The notes beneath the pieces were generated by a model, which saw nothing but the letters and a program-made list of their open reading frames with translations, was not told where the DNA came from and ran no database searches. This document shows, one piece after another, positions 54,441 through 64,000 of a DNA stretch of 64,000 bases. The position numbers were made by a program, and so were the translations under genes. The stretch is from Anaerolineae bacterium (GTDB lineage: Bacteria > Desulfobacterota > Desulfobacteria > Desulfobacterales > ETH-SRB1). How positions within the stretch are numbered: the first letter of the stretch is position 1; each line of letters begins with the position of its first letter. The stretch lies in assembly GCA_035529315.1 (NCBI GenBank), contig DATKWZ010000001.1, forward strand, positions 1-64,000, written 5' to 3'.

Positions 54441-55825
54441 CAGAAATTAAGCGTGTAGTTGATCAGGTTAGCCGAGATAAGGGTATTGAGCGCAAAGTTC
54501 TTATTAAGGCTCTTGAAGAGGCATTAAGATCGGCTGCTAAAAAAAAGTTTGGAAGCAAAGTCGATATTGAAGTGCAATATAACGAAGAAACCGGTGAGAT
54601 AGAGGTGTTCCAGTTTAAAGAGGTCGTGGAGGAGGTAACCGAACCTGATCTTCAAGTCAGCATGGCAGAAGGACGCAATCTGGATCCGGAATGTGCTGTT
54701 GGAGACAGCCTTGGCACAAAAATGGATACCTCAACCTTTGGCAGGATAGCTGCGCAGTCAGCCAAACAGGTTATTATTCAGAAGATGAAGGATGCGGAAA
54801 ATGATGCGATTTACGCCAGCTACATCGACCGGAAAGGTGAAATAATAAATGGAATTGTCCAGCGCATCGACCGCGGTAATATCATTGTTAATCTTGGTCA
54901 TACCGAAGGTATTCTTCCAGCCAGAGAGCAGGTTCCAAAAGAGACATATCGACGTGGAGATCGAATTAGAGCGCATATAATTGATGTGTTGCGTGACACT
55001 CGCGGGCCGCAGATAGTTCTTTCCAGAACACACCCTAATTTTCTTGTTAATCTTTTTAAAACAGAAGTTCCTGAAATTAATGAAGGGATTGTTAAGGTCA
55101 TGGGCACGGCTCGTGAACCAGGAGTCAGGGCAAAATTTGCGGTAGTATCAAATGATTCTGATATAGATCCGGTCGGAGCATGTGTTGGAATGAAAGGAAG
55201 CCGTGTGCAGAATGTTGTTCAGGAGCTCAGAGGTGAGAAGATAGACATTATATCCTGGCATATTGATCCTGCAAAATTTGTGTGCAATGCTCTGGCGCCT
55301 GCTGAAATATCCAGGGTAATTATTGATGAAGAGAATCGTTCAATGGAAGTAATAGTCCCTGACGAATTCCTGTCAATAGCTATTGGGAAAAATGGCCAGA
55401 ACGTGAGGCTTGCTTCAAAATTGACCAAATGGCACCTTGATGTCATAAGTGAGGCGCGTTATAGCAAGGCCATGCAAAACGGTTACGATTCTTTAGTGGC
55501 ATTGACCGGAGTAAGCATAAGCATGGCGGACACACTGTATGAAAAGGGCTATTTTTCTGCTGAAGAATTAAGCAAAGCTGCTCCGGAAGATTTGATTCAG
55601 ACCAGAGAGATTGATACAACAAAAAAAGCCGAAAAACTAATCAAAACCGCAAAGGATTATTTGGCAAATATAAAAGAAATTAAGGCAACATCTGAAGAAG
55701 AATTATCTGACGATTCGCATGAGCCGGCCAACCGAAACGGATCAGAGCCTTTATCATTATCAGATGATCAAAAAGATTCCGGAGAAGAAGCGGACAAAGA
55801 AGAAAATGTATTGAAAAAGGATTAA
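54431..55825 (+). CDS. nusA: Transcription factor NusA
   Basis: Controls pausing, termination and antitermination. 464 residues: N-terminal RNA-polymerase-binding domain (1-125), S1 (about 133-200), KH1 and KH2 (about 205-345) and a short acidic tail after one helix-hairpin repeat. GGAG precedes the ATG, which lies inside the rimP end. Confidence 0.97.
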   Translation: MLITEIKRVVDQVSRDKGIERKVLIKALEEALRSAAKKKFGSKVDIEVQYNEETGEIEVFQFKEVVEEVTEPDLQVSMAEGRNLDPECAVGDSLGTKMDTSTFGRIAAQSAKQVIIQKMKDAENDAIYASYIDRKGEIINGIVQRIDRGNIIVNLGHTEGILPAREQVPKETYRRGDRIRAHIIDVLRDTRGPQIVLSRTHPNFLVNLFKTEVPEINEGIVKVMGTAREPGVRAKFAVVSNDSDIDPVGACVGMKGSRVQNVVQELRGEKIDIISWHIDPAKFVCNALAPAEISRVIIDEENRSMEVIVPDEFLSIAIGKNGQNVRLASKLTKWHLDVISEARYSKAMQNGYDSLVALTGVSISMADTLYEKGYFSAEELSKAAPEDLIQTREIDTTKKAEKLIKTAKDYLANIKEIKATSEEELSDDSHEPANRNGSEPLSLSDDQKDSGEEADKEENVLKKD

Positions 55826-55878
55826 TGTCATGCCAAGGAATGCAATAGCATTAAAACAATTAAACTTTAGGAGGATTG

Positions 55879-58452
55879 ATGGCAAAAATCAGAGTATATG
55901 AGTTTGCCAAGACTCTTAACATAGAAAACAAGATGCTCCTTGAAAAGTTAAGGGATATGGGCGTTTCTGTAAAGAGCCATATGAGTGCTCTGAATGAAGA
56001 GACAATGGCCAGAGTCAGGGCCGAGCTTTTCGGCCCAAAGCCTCAGGAGATTGAGATTACGCGCGTTAAACCAACCGTTATTCGAAGACGCGCAACACCT
56101 GTTAAGGCAAAAGTGGTGGATGCTGAAGCAGTGCCTTTGGAAGATGTAACTCTTCTTGAAAAGAAGGTTGAAGAAAAACCGGTTGAGAAAAAGGTTGCTG
56201 AAAAAGCGGTCGCTAAAAAGAAGAAAGATCTTCCCAAAATAATCGAAGAGCCTAAGCAAGCTGTTGAATCTGTTGAGCCGCAAAAAAAGGAGAAGGTCGC
56301 TGCTGGATTAAAACCCGCAAAGGTCCTGAAACCTAAAAAAGGGCTAAAGAAAGAGGTCCCTGCGAAGATCATAAAGATGCCGATAACTCCCGAGAAAAGG
56401 GTTAAGATTGAGCCAAAACCCGAGCCTGAGTTAAAACCTGAAAAAAAACCGGCTGAGATAACCGAAGTCCCTGTTAAAAAACACAAGAAAAAGGTCGAAA
56501 AAAAGAAGCCGGAAGAAGCTGTTGAGGACAGAAAGTTTTTAAAAAAGAAAATCTCTTTTCGAAAAAAAGAGATCGTGGAAGGCAAAGACCTTTATGCCAA
56601 GGGATATCCCGGCAGAAAAGGCCGCAAGGGGGCTAAGGGAAGAATAGCAGCTTATGGCCAAAAGCCATTGATTACCACGCCTAAAGCCATTAAACGGAGG
56701 ATTAAAATTGACGATGCTATTGTTGTATCGGATTTGGCTAAGCGCATGGGAGTTAAAGCAGGTGAAATAATAAAAAAACTTATGTCATTAGGCGTTATGG
56801 CAACCCTTAACCATGCAATAGACTTTGATACAGCGGCTATTGTTGCCGAAGAATTTAATTATGAAGTCGAACAAGCCACTTCTGTAGAAAAATTTATTTT
56901 AAAAACCGAAAAGGATGATCCTGACAAGCTGATTGTCAGGCCGCCTGTTGTTACTGTTATGGGGCATGTGGATCATGGTAAAACATCTCTCCTCGATGTG
57001 ATACGTAAAAGCCATGTAACCGATACCGAAGCCGGTGGTATTACGCAACACATAGGCGCATATTGTGTTTCTACAGATAAAGGGCAAATCGTCTTTTTAG
57101 ACACTCCAGGGCATGAAGCTTTTAGTGCAATGCGTGCACGCGGGGCCAAAGTTACAGATATTGTAATTCTTGTTGTTGCTGCCGACGACGGTGTTATGCC
57201 ACAGACGATCGAGGCTGTTAATCACGCAAAGGTCGCAAAAGTGCCGATAATTGTAGCTGTTAACAAGATCGACAAACCAGGTGCGGATCCTGAACGCGTT
57301 AAACGTGAACTATCCGACCTGGGACTTGTGCCAGAGGATTGGGGAGGAGATGTTTTCTTTATTAATGTTTCCGCCAAGGAGAATATCGGCATAAACGATC
57401 TGCTTGATATGATACTCTTTCAGGCGGAATTATTGGAGCTAAAGGCCAATCCTGACAAGCTGTCAAATGGTCATGTGGTTGAATCAAAAATTGATCCTGG
57501 CAGAGGGGCTGTTGCCACAGTGCTTGTGCAGGAAGGCACTCTTCGTGTGGGTGATACGTTAGTTTGTGGAATACACTATGGAAAGGTTCGAGCCATATTG
57601 AACGACAGGGGGTATATGATTAAATCCGCGGGGCCATCAATGCCTGTGGAGGTAGTCGGCCTTTCTGGTGTGCCTGATGCCGGAGACGATTTTATTGCTC
57701 TTTCCGATGATAAAAAAGCAAAGCAGGTCAGCCTGCATCGTATTCAGGAGCAGCGATCCAGAGAACTGGCAAAAACAGGCAGATTAAGCCTGAGCCTTGA
57801 AAAACTTTATGAGAGCATGCAGGAAGGCGAAACTAAGGAGTTGAATCTTATAATAAAGACAGATGTGCAAGGCTCTATCGAGGCGCTTGCGGATTCTCTC
57901 ACAAAACTTTCCAATGATGAAGTTAAAATAAATGTCATCCATTCAGCTACCGGAACTATAAGCGAATCGGATATTTCTCTGGCAGCGGTATCAAAAGCGA
58001 TAATTATCGGCTTTAATGTACGCTCAAACCCAAAGGTTCAGGCGTATGCAAATGAGGAAAATGTCGATATACGTTATCATAAGATTATCTATAATGTTAT
58101 CAAGGAGATAAAGGATGCTATCCTTGGCATGATGTCTTCTGCTTTTGAAGAACGGATTTTGGGCAGAGCCGAAATTCGCGAAGTTTTTCATATCCCCAAA
58201 ATCGGCAAGGTCGGCGGTTGTTATGTGACCGATGGGAAGGTTGAGCGAGGAAGATCCGCGCGTGTTCTTAGAGACGGCGTCATCTGTTATGACGGCAAGA
58301 TTTCTTCACTGCACCGTTTTAAAGACGATGCCAAGGAGGTCCAGAGCGGCTATGAATGCGGAATCGGCATTGAAAAATACAACGATATTAAGGTCGGCGA
58401 TATAATTGAATGCTACTACCTGGAAGAGATTAAACCTAAGATGGAAGAATAA
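55879..58452 (+). CDS. infB: Translation initiation factor IF-2
   Basis: GTPase that brings initiator tRNA to the 30S subunit. 857 residues: an IF2_N domain (3-50), a Lys/Glu/Pro-rich linker to about 225, a second IF2_N, then the G domain with GHVDHGKT near 360, DTPGHEAF and NKIDKPG, and domains II-IV. ATG 55879 is preferred to TTG 55876 (AGGAGG 4 nt away). Confidence 0.97.
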   Translation: MAKIRVYEFAKTLNIENKMLLEKLRDMGVSVKSHMSALNEETMARVRAELFGPKPQEIEITRVKPTVIRRRATPVKAKVVDAEAVPLEDVTLLEKKVEEKPVEKKVAEKAVAKKKKDLPKIIEEPKQAVESVEPQKKEKVAAGLKPAKVLKPKKGLKKEVPAKIIKMPITPEKRVKIEPKPEPELKPEKKPAEITEVPVKKHKKKVEKKKPEEAVEDRKFLKKKISFRKKEIVEGKDLYAKGYPGRKGRKGAKGRIAAYGQKPLITTPKAIKRRIKIDDAIVVSDLAKRMGVKAGEIIKKLMSLGVMATLNHAIDFDTAAIVAEEFNYEVEQATSVEKFILKTEKDDPDKLIVRPPVVTVMGHVDHGKTSLLDVIRKSHVTDTEAGGITQHIGAYCVSTDKGQIVFLDTPGHEAFSAMRARGAKVTDIVILVVAADDGVMPQTIEAVNHAKVAKVPIIVAVNKIDKPGADPERVKRELSDLGLVPEDWGGDVFFINVSAKENIGINDLLDMILFQAELLELKANPDKLSNGHVVESKIDPGRGAVATVLVQEGTLRVGDTLVCGIHYGKVRAILNDRGYMIKSAGPSMPVEVVGLSGVPDAGDDFIALSDDKKAKQVSLHRIQEQRSRELAKTGRLSLSLEKLYESMQEGETKELNLIIKTDVQGSIEALADSLTKLSNDEVKINVIHSATGTISESDISLAAVSKAIIIGFNVRSNPKVQAYANEENVDIRYHKIIYNVIKEIKDAILGMMSSAFEERILGRAEIREVFHIPKIGKVGGCYVTDGKVERGRSARVLRDGVICYDGKISSLHRFKDDAKEVQSGYECGIGIEKYNDIKVGDIIECYYLEEIKPKMEE

Positions 58453-58534
58453 ACCATTATTTGCTAAGGCAGGTAGATTTGTCGGGACTAAAAAGCAAAG
58501 GATTTAAAACCGGCGAATAAAAAAATAAGAAACT

Positions 58535-58822
58535 ATGGTTGTCGGTTCAGGGATTATTGTATTCAGGCTGCATGACTGTCGTTCTTTAAAAGGCAAAAGA
58601 ACGATTGTCAAATCGATTATCAGCCGGTTGCGAAACAATTTTAATGCTTCGGTTGCCGAGGTTGGCTCAAATGATATCCATCAAAGAGCTGAAATAGGTT
58701 TTGTTCTGGTCGGCAACAACAAGGCAGTGATTAATTCTAAGATTGACAAAATATTCAACATGGCAGACGAGTTGGGGCTGGCCGAGATAATTGATAGCAA
58801 AATGGAGATTGTCAATTTATGA
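58535..58822 (+). CDS. DUF503 (YlxP-like) protein
   Basis: 95 residues, small conserved protein regularly found between infB and rbfA. Pattern RLHDCRSLKGKRTIVKSIISR, with NFNASVAEVG and QRAEIGFVLV. Its role is thought to be in ribosome biogenesis by neighbourhood only. Its stop overlaps the rbfA start in ATGA. Confidence 0.88.
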   Translation: MVVGSGIIVFRLHDCRSLKGKRTIVKSIISRLRNNFNASVAEVGSNDIHQRAEIGFVLVGNNKAVINSKIDKIFNMADELGLAEIIDSKMEIVNL

Positions 58823-59169
58823 AATGCTTTTCACGATCCGATAGAGTAAGCGGCCAGATACAAAAAAATCTGTCGGAACTGCTGAAAAAAAGCATTAAAG
58901 ATCCTCGCCTTGAGATGGTTACGATTACCAGTGTAAAGATGTCTCAAGACTTAAGGATTGCCCGTGTATACTTTGTTTCTTCAGGAGATAAAACAAGCAG
59001 AAAACAGGCAGTCCAAGGTTTTAAGAGCGCTCTTGGATATGTAAAACGGATTCTTGCCGCTAAACTGGGCTTGCGTTACATGCCTGATCTGCATTTTTTT
59101 TATGATGAATCTTTTGATTATGGATCGCACATAGACCATATGTTAAAATTAATAAAAACTGATGATTAA
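58819..59169 (+). CDS. rbfA: Ribosome-binding factor A
   Basis: 116-residue KH-like protein for late 30S maturation (16S 5' end). RSDRVSGQIQKNLSELL and DPRLEMVTITSVKMSQDL. It overlaps the genes on both sides by 4 and 8 bp. Confidence 0.95.
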   Translation: MKCFSRSDRVSGQIQKNLSELLKKSIKDPRLEMVTITSVKMSQDLRIARVYFVSSGDKTSRKQAVQGFKSALGYVKRILAAKLGLRYMPDLHFFYDESFDYGSHIDHMLKLIKTDD

Positions 59170-60130
59170 TCAGATAATACAACACTTGAAAAACAGTAAT
59201 AATATTTTTCTTTGTTCCCATATTAATCCGGATGGAGATGCGATAGCCTCTATGATTGCCATGGGGCTTTCACTTGCTTTATGGCAAAAAAAAATAACCC
59301 TTTATAACGAAAGCCCAATTCCTGCTGTTTATAGTTTTTTGCCTTCAGTCAAACGTATTGTGCGGCACATTGACAGACAAACCATATATGATACCGCAAT
59401 TGTTCTTGATTGTGGCGATTTGCATCGTGTGGGGAAGGCAGCTTCATTTGTAAGCCGTATTCCGGTCCTCATCAATATTGACCATCACCTTTCCAATAAC
59501 AGCTTTGGCGATTTTCAGTTAATAGATTTTTCTGCATGCGCCAGCGTTGAAATCATATATCGTCTTTTAGGGGAAATGGGGTTGCCAATCAGCAAGGATA
59601 TTGCTACCCTGATATATACTGGGATTTTAACCGATACAGGTTCGTTCCGTTTTTCAAATACGAACAAATCTGCTTTTACAATTTGCAGGGAAATGATAAA
59701 TATTGGTGTTGATCCCTATTATATTGCCAGGAATATATATGAAACTTTATCTCCGGGTTACATTAAACTTTTACATAAGGCGCTTGGCTCTATAGAGATA
59801 TCAAAAAACGGTAAACTATCAATGATAACGCTTACGAAGGAGATGTTAGATAAAACCGGAGCTCGGCCTGAAGAGGTAAACGGTCTGATAGATTACGCAA
59901 AGGCTATAAAAAATGTTAAGATAGCGGTTCTTATTCACGGTATATCTGACACGAGAGAAGAAGCGCATGGCCGATTTCGTGTCAGTCTCCGTTCCGATGG
60001 AACCGTTGATGTCGCTGCATTTGCCTCATCTTTTGGCGGTGGTGGGCATTACAGTGCGTCAGGATTTGCTATTGAATCTTCAATTATTGATTTAAAAAAC
60101 CTGATTTTTAATTTTGCCGAAAAAATTTGA
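59162..60130 (+). CDS. nrnA: DHH-family oligoribonuclease / pAp phosphatase NrnA-like
   Basis: 322 residues. The DHH domain has SHINPDGDA (His20, Asp24, Asp26), DCGDLHRVG and DHHLSNN. The DHHA1 domain at the C-terminus has the GGGGH substrate motif. It degrades nanoRNA and dephosphorylates pAp, with manganese. Standard position between rbfA and truB; stop overlaps truB by 1 bp (TGATG). Confidence 0.92.
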   Translation: MINQIIQHLKNSNNIFLCSHINPDGDAIASMIAMGLSLALWQKKITLYNESPIPAVYSFLPSVKRIVRHIDRQTIYDTAIVLDCGDLHRVGKAASFVSRIPVLINIDHHLSNNSFGDFQLIDFSACASVEIIYRLLGEMGLPISKDIATLIYTGILTDTGSFRFSNTNKSAFTICREMINIGVDPYYIARNIYETLSPGYIKLLHKALGSIEISKNGKLSMITLTKEMLDKTGARPEEVNGLIDYAKAIKNVKIAVLIHGISDTREEAHGRFRVSLRSDGTVDVAAFASSFGGGGHYSASGFAIESSIIDLKNLIFNFAEKI

Positions 60131-61041
60131 TGCAGCATCGATTAAACGGGATTTTAGTTGTAGATAAATCGCCAGATATGACTTCCGCCAAAGTTGTAGC
60201 CCATGTTAAAAAACTGCTTGGTGCAGAAAAAGTCGGACATGCCGGCACCCTTGATCCGTTTGCAACAGGTGTATTGGTCTGCTGCCTCAATGATGCTACA
60301 AAGCTTTGCAGGTTTTTATTGCACGACAAAAAAAAATATGTGGCGGTTATTCATCTTGGGGTTGAAACAGATACGCAGGATTTTACAGGAAATATAATTT
60401 CAACATCCGATAAAACGACATTTACGGATAAGAAGTTACGTCTAACATTTAAGCAATTTGAAGGGGCTATCAAACAATGGCCTCCGGTTTATTCGGCGTT
60501 AAAACATAAAGGGGTTCCATTATACAAGCTTGCGCGAAGAGGCAAGCCTGTTCAGAAAGAGGCAAGGAGTGTTTTTCTTTCATATATTAAAATACTTGAG
60601 ATAAGTTTACCTTTGATACGTTTTGAGGTGTCCTGCTCTGCGGGAACATATATCAGGACGCTATGCGCAGATATTGGGGCGGCTCTTGGATGCGGAGGGT
60701 GCCTTGAAGAGCTAAGAAGGATTGAAAGCAGTGGATTTACAATCAGCCAGGCTTTAACACTGCCGGAAATGGAGGATCTTCATTTATCGCATAAGCTTTC
60801 AGATCGGTTAATAAGTATGTCAGACGTGTTGCAATATATGCCCAGGCATATCGCCGATAATCTTTTGACTGATAAGTTAAAACATGGCAGCATAATTACC
60901 AGGCAGGATATTATTTTACAACAAACGGATATTTATGAAGATTTCATCAAGATTATGGACACTGATGATAATCTTATAGCAATATTAAATCTGGAAAAAG
61001 ATAGCGACAAATATCATTATTGCTGTGTTTTCCCAAAATAA
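60130..61041 (+). CDS. truB: tRNA pseudouridine(55) synthase
   Basis: 303 residues, forms pseudouridine in the T-loop. Catalytic Asp42 in HAGTLDPFATGVL, plus Y-type motif KKYVAVIHLG and the late SCSAGTYIRTL. ATG 60130 shares a base with the nrnA stop; the TTG at 60127 is the alternative. Confidence 0.95.
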   Translation: MQHRLNGILVVDKSPDMTSAKVVAHVKKLLGAEKVGHAGTLDPFATGVLVCCLNDATKLCRFLLHDKKKYVAVIHLGVETDTQDFTGNIISTSDKTTFTDKKLRLTFKQFEGAIKQWPPVYSALKHKGVPLYKLARRGKPVQKEARSVFLSYIKILEISLPLIRFEVSCSAGTYIRTLCADIGAALGCGGCLEELRRIESSGFTISQALTLPEMEDLHLSHKLSDRLISMSDVLQYMPRHIADNLLTDKLKHGSIITRQDIILQQTDIYEDFIKIMDTDDNLIAILNLEKDSDKYHYCCVFPK

Positions 61042-61081
61042 TATAATATAAAATATTTATTAAAAGGAGGAGGCAAATAAA

Positions 61082-61351
61082 GTGGTTCAGACATCGGAAA
61101 TTAAAAAAGATCTTATTAATCAATATAAATTGCATGAAACCGATACAGGTTCACCCGAGGTTCAGATCGGGCTTCTGACACATCGTATCGTATATCTTAC
61201 TGAACACTTGAAGGTTCACAAAAAGGATCATCATTCCAGAAGAGGTTTGCTGGTTTTGGTTGGAAGGCGACGCAGACTTTTAAATTACGTTAAAAACAAT
61301 GATGTGAAGCGATATCGCTTGATCATTCAAAACATGGGGCTGAGAAGATAA
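61082..61351 (+). CDS. rpsO: 30S ribosomal protein uS15
   Basis: 89 residues, normal length, binds the central domain of 16S r[22 protein letters not shown] and [17 protein letters not shown]. The start is GTG with AGGAGGAGG 9-11 nt upstream. 40 bp after truB, followed by pnp as in most bacteria. Confidence 0.97.
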   Translation: MVQTSEIKKDLINQYKLHETDTGSPEVQIGLLTHRIVYLTEHLKVHKKDHHSRRGLLVLVGRRRRLLNYVKNNDVKRYRLIIQNMGLRR

Positions 61352-61379
61352 CATATTTATTCAGCCGCCTTTTTTTATT

Positions 61380-61475
61380 GATGAATTCGTAACAAGTCAT
61401 TTTTTTACCACTGAGCCCACAGAGAACATATTGATATTTTAAATGGTGTTTCCGTGTTCTTTGCGGCAAATTTGT
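61380..61475. repeat. Family B end plus family C-like repeat in the rpsO-pnp gap
   Basis: GATGAATTCGTAACAAGTC (61380-61398) is a family B tip. TTACCACTGAGCCCACAGAG and GTGTTCTTTGCGGCAAA recall family C. No complete element. The gap is 173 bp and otherwise empty. Confidence 0.4.
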
Positions 61476-61524
61476 TTTTTGCGAAGCCGTCATTATCAGT
61501 TATTAGTCTTTATAAGGAGACAAA

Positions 61525-63612
61525 ATGGAAAATATATATAAAGCCGAAGTAGGGGGAAGAACCCTAAGCATAAGTTCGGGCAAAATTGCAAAACAGGCTT
61601 CAGGTTCGGTTGTAGTCCAATACGGAGAAACCATTGTGATGGTTTCTGTTGTATCATCCAGAGAGGAACGGGAGGTAGCTTTTTTGCCTCTTTCAGTAGA
61701 ATATCAGGAAAAGATATATGCAGCAGGCCGGATACCCGGTAATTATTTCAGGCGTGAACTCGGACGCCCAAGTGAAAAAGAGACATTAACAGCCCGGCTG
61801 ATCGACCGCCCCATCAGGCCTCTTTTCCCAAAAGGCTACTGCAGCGAAACACAGATTATCGCTCTTGTTCTTTCCATGGATCAGGAGAATGATCCCGATA
61901 TTCTGGCAATGATAGGTGCCTCCGCAGCTCTTGAAATATCTGACATCCCTTTTGCCGGACCTATTGCATCTGTTCGAGTCGGCAGAATAGACGGCAAGCT
62001 TTTAATCAACCCTTCAATAAGTGAATACGAACTCTGCGATATCAATATTATTGTAGCTGGTTCTGAAACCGGAATTGTAATGGTAGAAGGCGGTGGTAAC
62101 GTAGTCAATGAAGCAGATATGCTGGAGGCTATATTTTACGGGCATGAGGCATTAAAACCGATAGTTGATATGCAAAAGAAGCTAAAATCAAGCAATGGAG
62201 TTCAAAAACGTTTATTTGTCCTTCCTGAAAAAGACAAGGATCTTGTCAATAAAATCGTTCCTGAAGCATCCTCGCAGCTACTTGATATCCTTATGATTCC
62301 CGGCAAACAAGACCGCAACAAATCTCTTAGCGTTTTCAAGTCTGATAGCTTTGCAAAACTCGGCGATGATTTTACTGAACGCAAGGATGAAGTATATGAG
62401 ATATATAATGACTTAATTAAATCAATTATGCGAGATCTTATCCTTAAGGAAGGGCGCAGGATAGACAACAGAAGATTTGATGAAATAAGGTCTGTTTCCT
62501 GTGAAGTCGGAGTGCTGCCCAGGCCTCACGGAAGCGCCCTGTTTACCAGGGGGGAAACTCAGGTATTAGGAGTGTTAACCCTTGGTTCGGGTCGTGATGA
62601 GCAGCGGGTGGAAACTTTAAGCGGGGAAGAATCCAGACCGTTTATGCTTCATTACAATTTTCCCCCTTATTCAGTTGGAGAGGCAAAACGCTTTATGGGC
62701 CCAAGCCGTAGAGATATAGGCCATGGCGGGCTGTCAACAAGAGCTATTGAAAAGGTTTTGCCGCCCAAGGAAGAATTTGATTATACTATTCGAATTGTTT
62801 CAGAGGTGATGGAGTCTAACGGCTCTTCATCCATGGGGACCGTATGTGCGGGTATTCTGGCCCTGATGGATGGCGGGGTTCCCATAAAGGCCCCGGTTGC
62901 AGGCATTGCAATGGGCCTTGTAAAGGATGGAGATAATGTGGTTATACTGTCCGACATTCTTGGGGATGAAGATCATGCCGGTGATATGGATTTTAAGGTG
63001 GCCGGCACATCTGAAGGCATAACCGCACTTCAAATGGATATTAAAATTCATGAGCTGTCAAAGAATATATTGGAAAAGGCTCTTGAACAAGCCCGTTTGG
63101 GGAGGCTTTTTATTCTTGACAGGATGCTGGAAGCATTGGAAAAGCCCAGGGACAACACCTCTCCCTATGCCCCCAGAATAATAACTATAAATATCAATCC
63201 TGATAAAATCCGGGATCTCATAGGGCCGGGCGGGAAAATGATCAGGGCGATTCAGAGTGAAACAAACACGCAAGTTGAGGTAGATGATACCGGTCTTGTT
63301 AAAATCGCTGCTTTTTCTCGGGAAGAATCGGATGCAGCTTTACAAGCGATAAAAGCTATTACAATGGAACCGGAGGTAGGGGCAATTTACGAAGGCAAAG
63401 TAGTGAAAATCATGGATTTTGGCGCATTTGTCCAGATAATGCCCGGCTGTGACGGTCTTGTACATATTTCACAACTTGCCACGCAGAGGGTTGCAAAGGT
63501 TTCAGACATTGTTAAGGAAGGCGACATAATTAAAGTCAAGGTTCTCGAAGTTTCAAATGACGGGAAGATACGCCTGAGCCGCAAGGCTGTTCTGGAAGAA
63601 GAACAGGTTTAA
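61525..63612 (+). CDS. pnp: Polyribonucleotide nucleotidyltransferase (PNPase)
   Basis: 3'-5' phosphorolytic RNA degradation; trimer. 695 residues: two RNase PH domains, KH ([16 protein letters not shown], near 560-575) and S1 (from about 620). AAGGAG precedes the ATG. Confidence 0.97.
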   Translation: MENIYKAEVGGRTLSISSGKIAKQASGSVVVQYGETIVMVSVVSSREEREVAFLPLSVEYQEKIYAAGRIPGNYFRRELGRPSEKETLTARLIDRPIRPLFPKGYCSETQIIALVLSMDQENDPDILAMIGASAALEISDIPFAGPIASVRVGRIDGKLLINPSISEYELCDINIIVAGSETGIVMVEGGGNVVNEADMLEAIFYGHEALKPIVDMQKKLKSSNGVQKRLFVLPEKDKDLVNKIVPEASSQLLDILMIPGKQDRNKSLSVFKSDSFAKLGDDFTERKDEVYEIYNDLIKSIMRDLILKEGRRIDNRRFDEIRSVSCEVGVLPRPHGSALFTRGETQVLGVLTLGSGRDEQRVETLSGEESRPFMLHYNFPPYSVGEAKRFMGPSRRDIGHGGLSTRAIEKVLPPKEEFDYTIRIVSEVMESNGSSSMGTVCAGILALMDGGVPIKAPVAGIAMGLVKDGDNVVILSDILGDEDHAGDMDFKVAGTSEGITALQMDIKIHELSKNILEKALEQARLGRLFILDRMLEALEKPRDNTSPYAPRIITININPDKIRDLIGPGGKMIRAIQSETNTQVEVDDTGLVKIAAFSREESDAALQAIKAITMEPEVGAIYEGKVVKIMDFGAFVQIMPGCDGLVHISQLATQRVAKVSDIVKEGDIIKVKVLEVSNDGKIRLSRKAVLEEEQV

Positions 63613-63622
63613 GGTCTGTAAC

Positions 63623-64000
63623 ATGAACCACGCCCCTATAATTAAAATACTCTGGTTAAGGCAGGACCTGCTTGAGGATATTCCTCTTCCCTGCTATATG
63701 ACACCCCAGTCAGCAGGGATGGATATATGCGCAGCTGTAGAAAAAGAGATCATTGTTGAAACAGGAGGGATTGCCCTGATACCCACCGGGTTTGCCATGG
63801 CCATCCCTACTGGGTTTGAAGCACAGATCCGCCCGAGAAGCGGGCTGGCTGTAAAGCATGGCATAGGGCTCATTAATTCACCAGGCACGATAGATGCTGA
63901 CTATCGTGGCGAGGTGATGATTCCGGTTATTAATTTAGGTAAAAAGGATTACACTATTTATAGAGGCGACAGGATTGCCCAGATGGTCATTAAAAGGGTA
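63623..64000 (+). CDS. dut: dUTP diphosphatase, truncated by the window edge
   Basis: 126 codons visible. It hydrolyses dUTP to dUMP, keeping uracil out of DNA. Motifs AGMDICA (1), [12 protein letters not shown] (2), [11 protein letters not shown] (3) and [10 protein letters not shown] (4) are present; motif 5 lies beyond the edge. AAGG is 8 nt before ATG 63623, 11 bp after pnp. Confidence 0.93.
   Translation, partial: MNHAPIIKILWLRQDLLEDIPLPCYMTPQSAGMDICAAVEKEIIVETGGIALIPTGFAMAIPTGFEAQIRPRSGLAVKHGIGLINSPGTIDADYRGEVMIPVINLGKKDYTIYRGDRIAQMVIKRV

Overview
The window looks like the chromosome of an anaerobic, sulfate-reducer-like member of the Desulfobacterota (old Deltaproteobacteria, probably Desulfobacterales). 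This rests on gene content and order, not on a 16S gene, which is absent. The pointers are a tungsten-type aldehyde:ferredoxin oxidoreductase, an adenylate kinase whose LID carries the Desulfovibrio gigas metal motif C-x5-H-x15-C-x2-C, moderate-to-low GC, and the classic rho-rpmE-prfA-prmC, rpsB-tsf-pyrH-frr-uppS-cdsA-dxr-rseP and rimP-nusA-infB-rbfA-nrnA-truB-rpsO-pnp orders. Many starts are TTG or GTG.

Layout. 1-130 is the end of an IS3-type insertion sequence running off the left edge. 250-2700 (minus) is an rpe / PASTA-protein / unknown-protein operon. 2.9-8.4 kb is a mixed accessory stretch: AOR, MBL-fold hydrolase, a CxxCxxCC protein, a C-terminal J-domain protein and a methyltransferase. 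8.7-13.9 kb holds tRNA-Arg, folC, rpsU, adk, cca and coaE. 14.5-25.5 kb is translation and envelope housekeeping: rho, rpmE, prfA, prmC, rpsB, tsf, pyrH, frr, uppS, cdsA, dxr, rseP. It is followed by the purine genes purSL and purQ (25.6-29.4 kb).

30-36 kb is the most unusual part. It is a minor-pilin cluster (FimT/GspH-, PilV-, PilW- and PilX-like), in which the end of pilW, the pilX gene and a tail-to-tail gene for a small exported protein have been duplicated. The two PilX N-termini are almost identical while the rest of the proteins has diverged. Candidate sigma-54 promoter sequences lie in front of both units. A GAF-cyclase and a LysM protein follow on the minus strand.

39.8-48 kb has groESL, a zinc-ribbon regulator-like protein, a lone HExxH protein, a 32-residue COX24-type ribosomal protein, hflKC, a DciA-like protein, trmN6-like and DUF1015. 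48.2-53.4 kb has two tRNA-Ser genes flanking a four-helix-bundle gene, then dnaX-ebfC-recR, a second CxxCxxCC protein and murI. 53.5-64 kb begins with tRNA-Gly and an intrinsic terminator placed directly in front of the rimP-nusA-infB-...-pnp run, and ends in a truncated dut.

Intergenic DNA is full of short, non-coding dispersed repeats. At least six families recur inside this one window, several with terminal inverted repeats and one nested in another. No CRISPR array, prophage, rRNA or recognised defence operon was seen.
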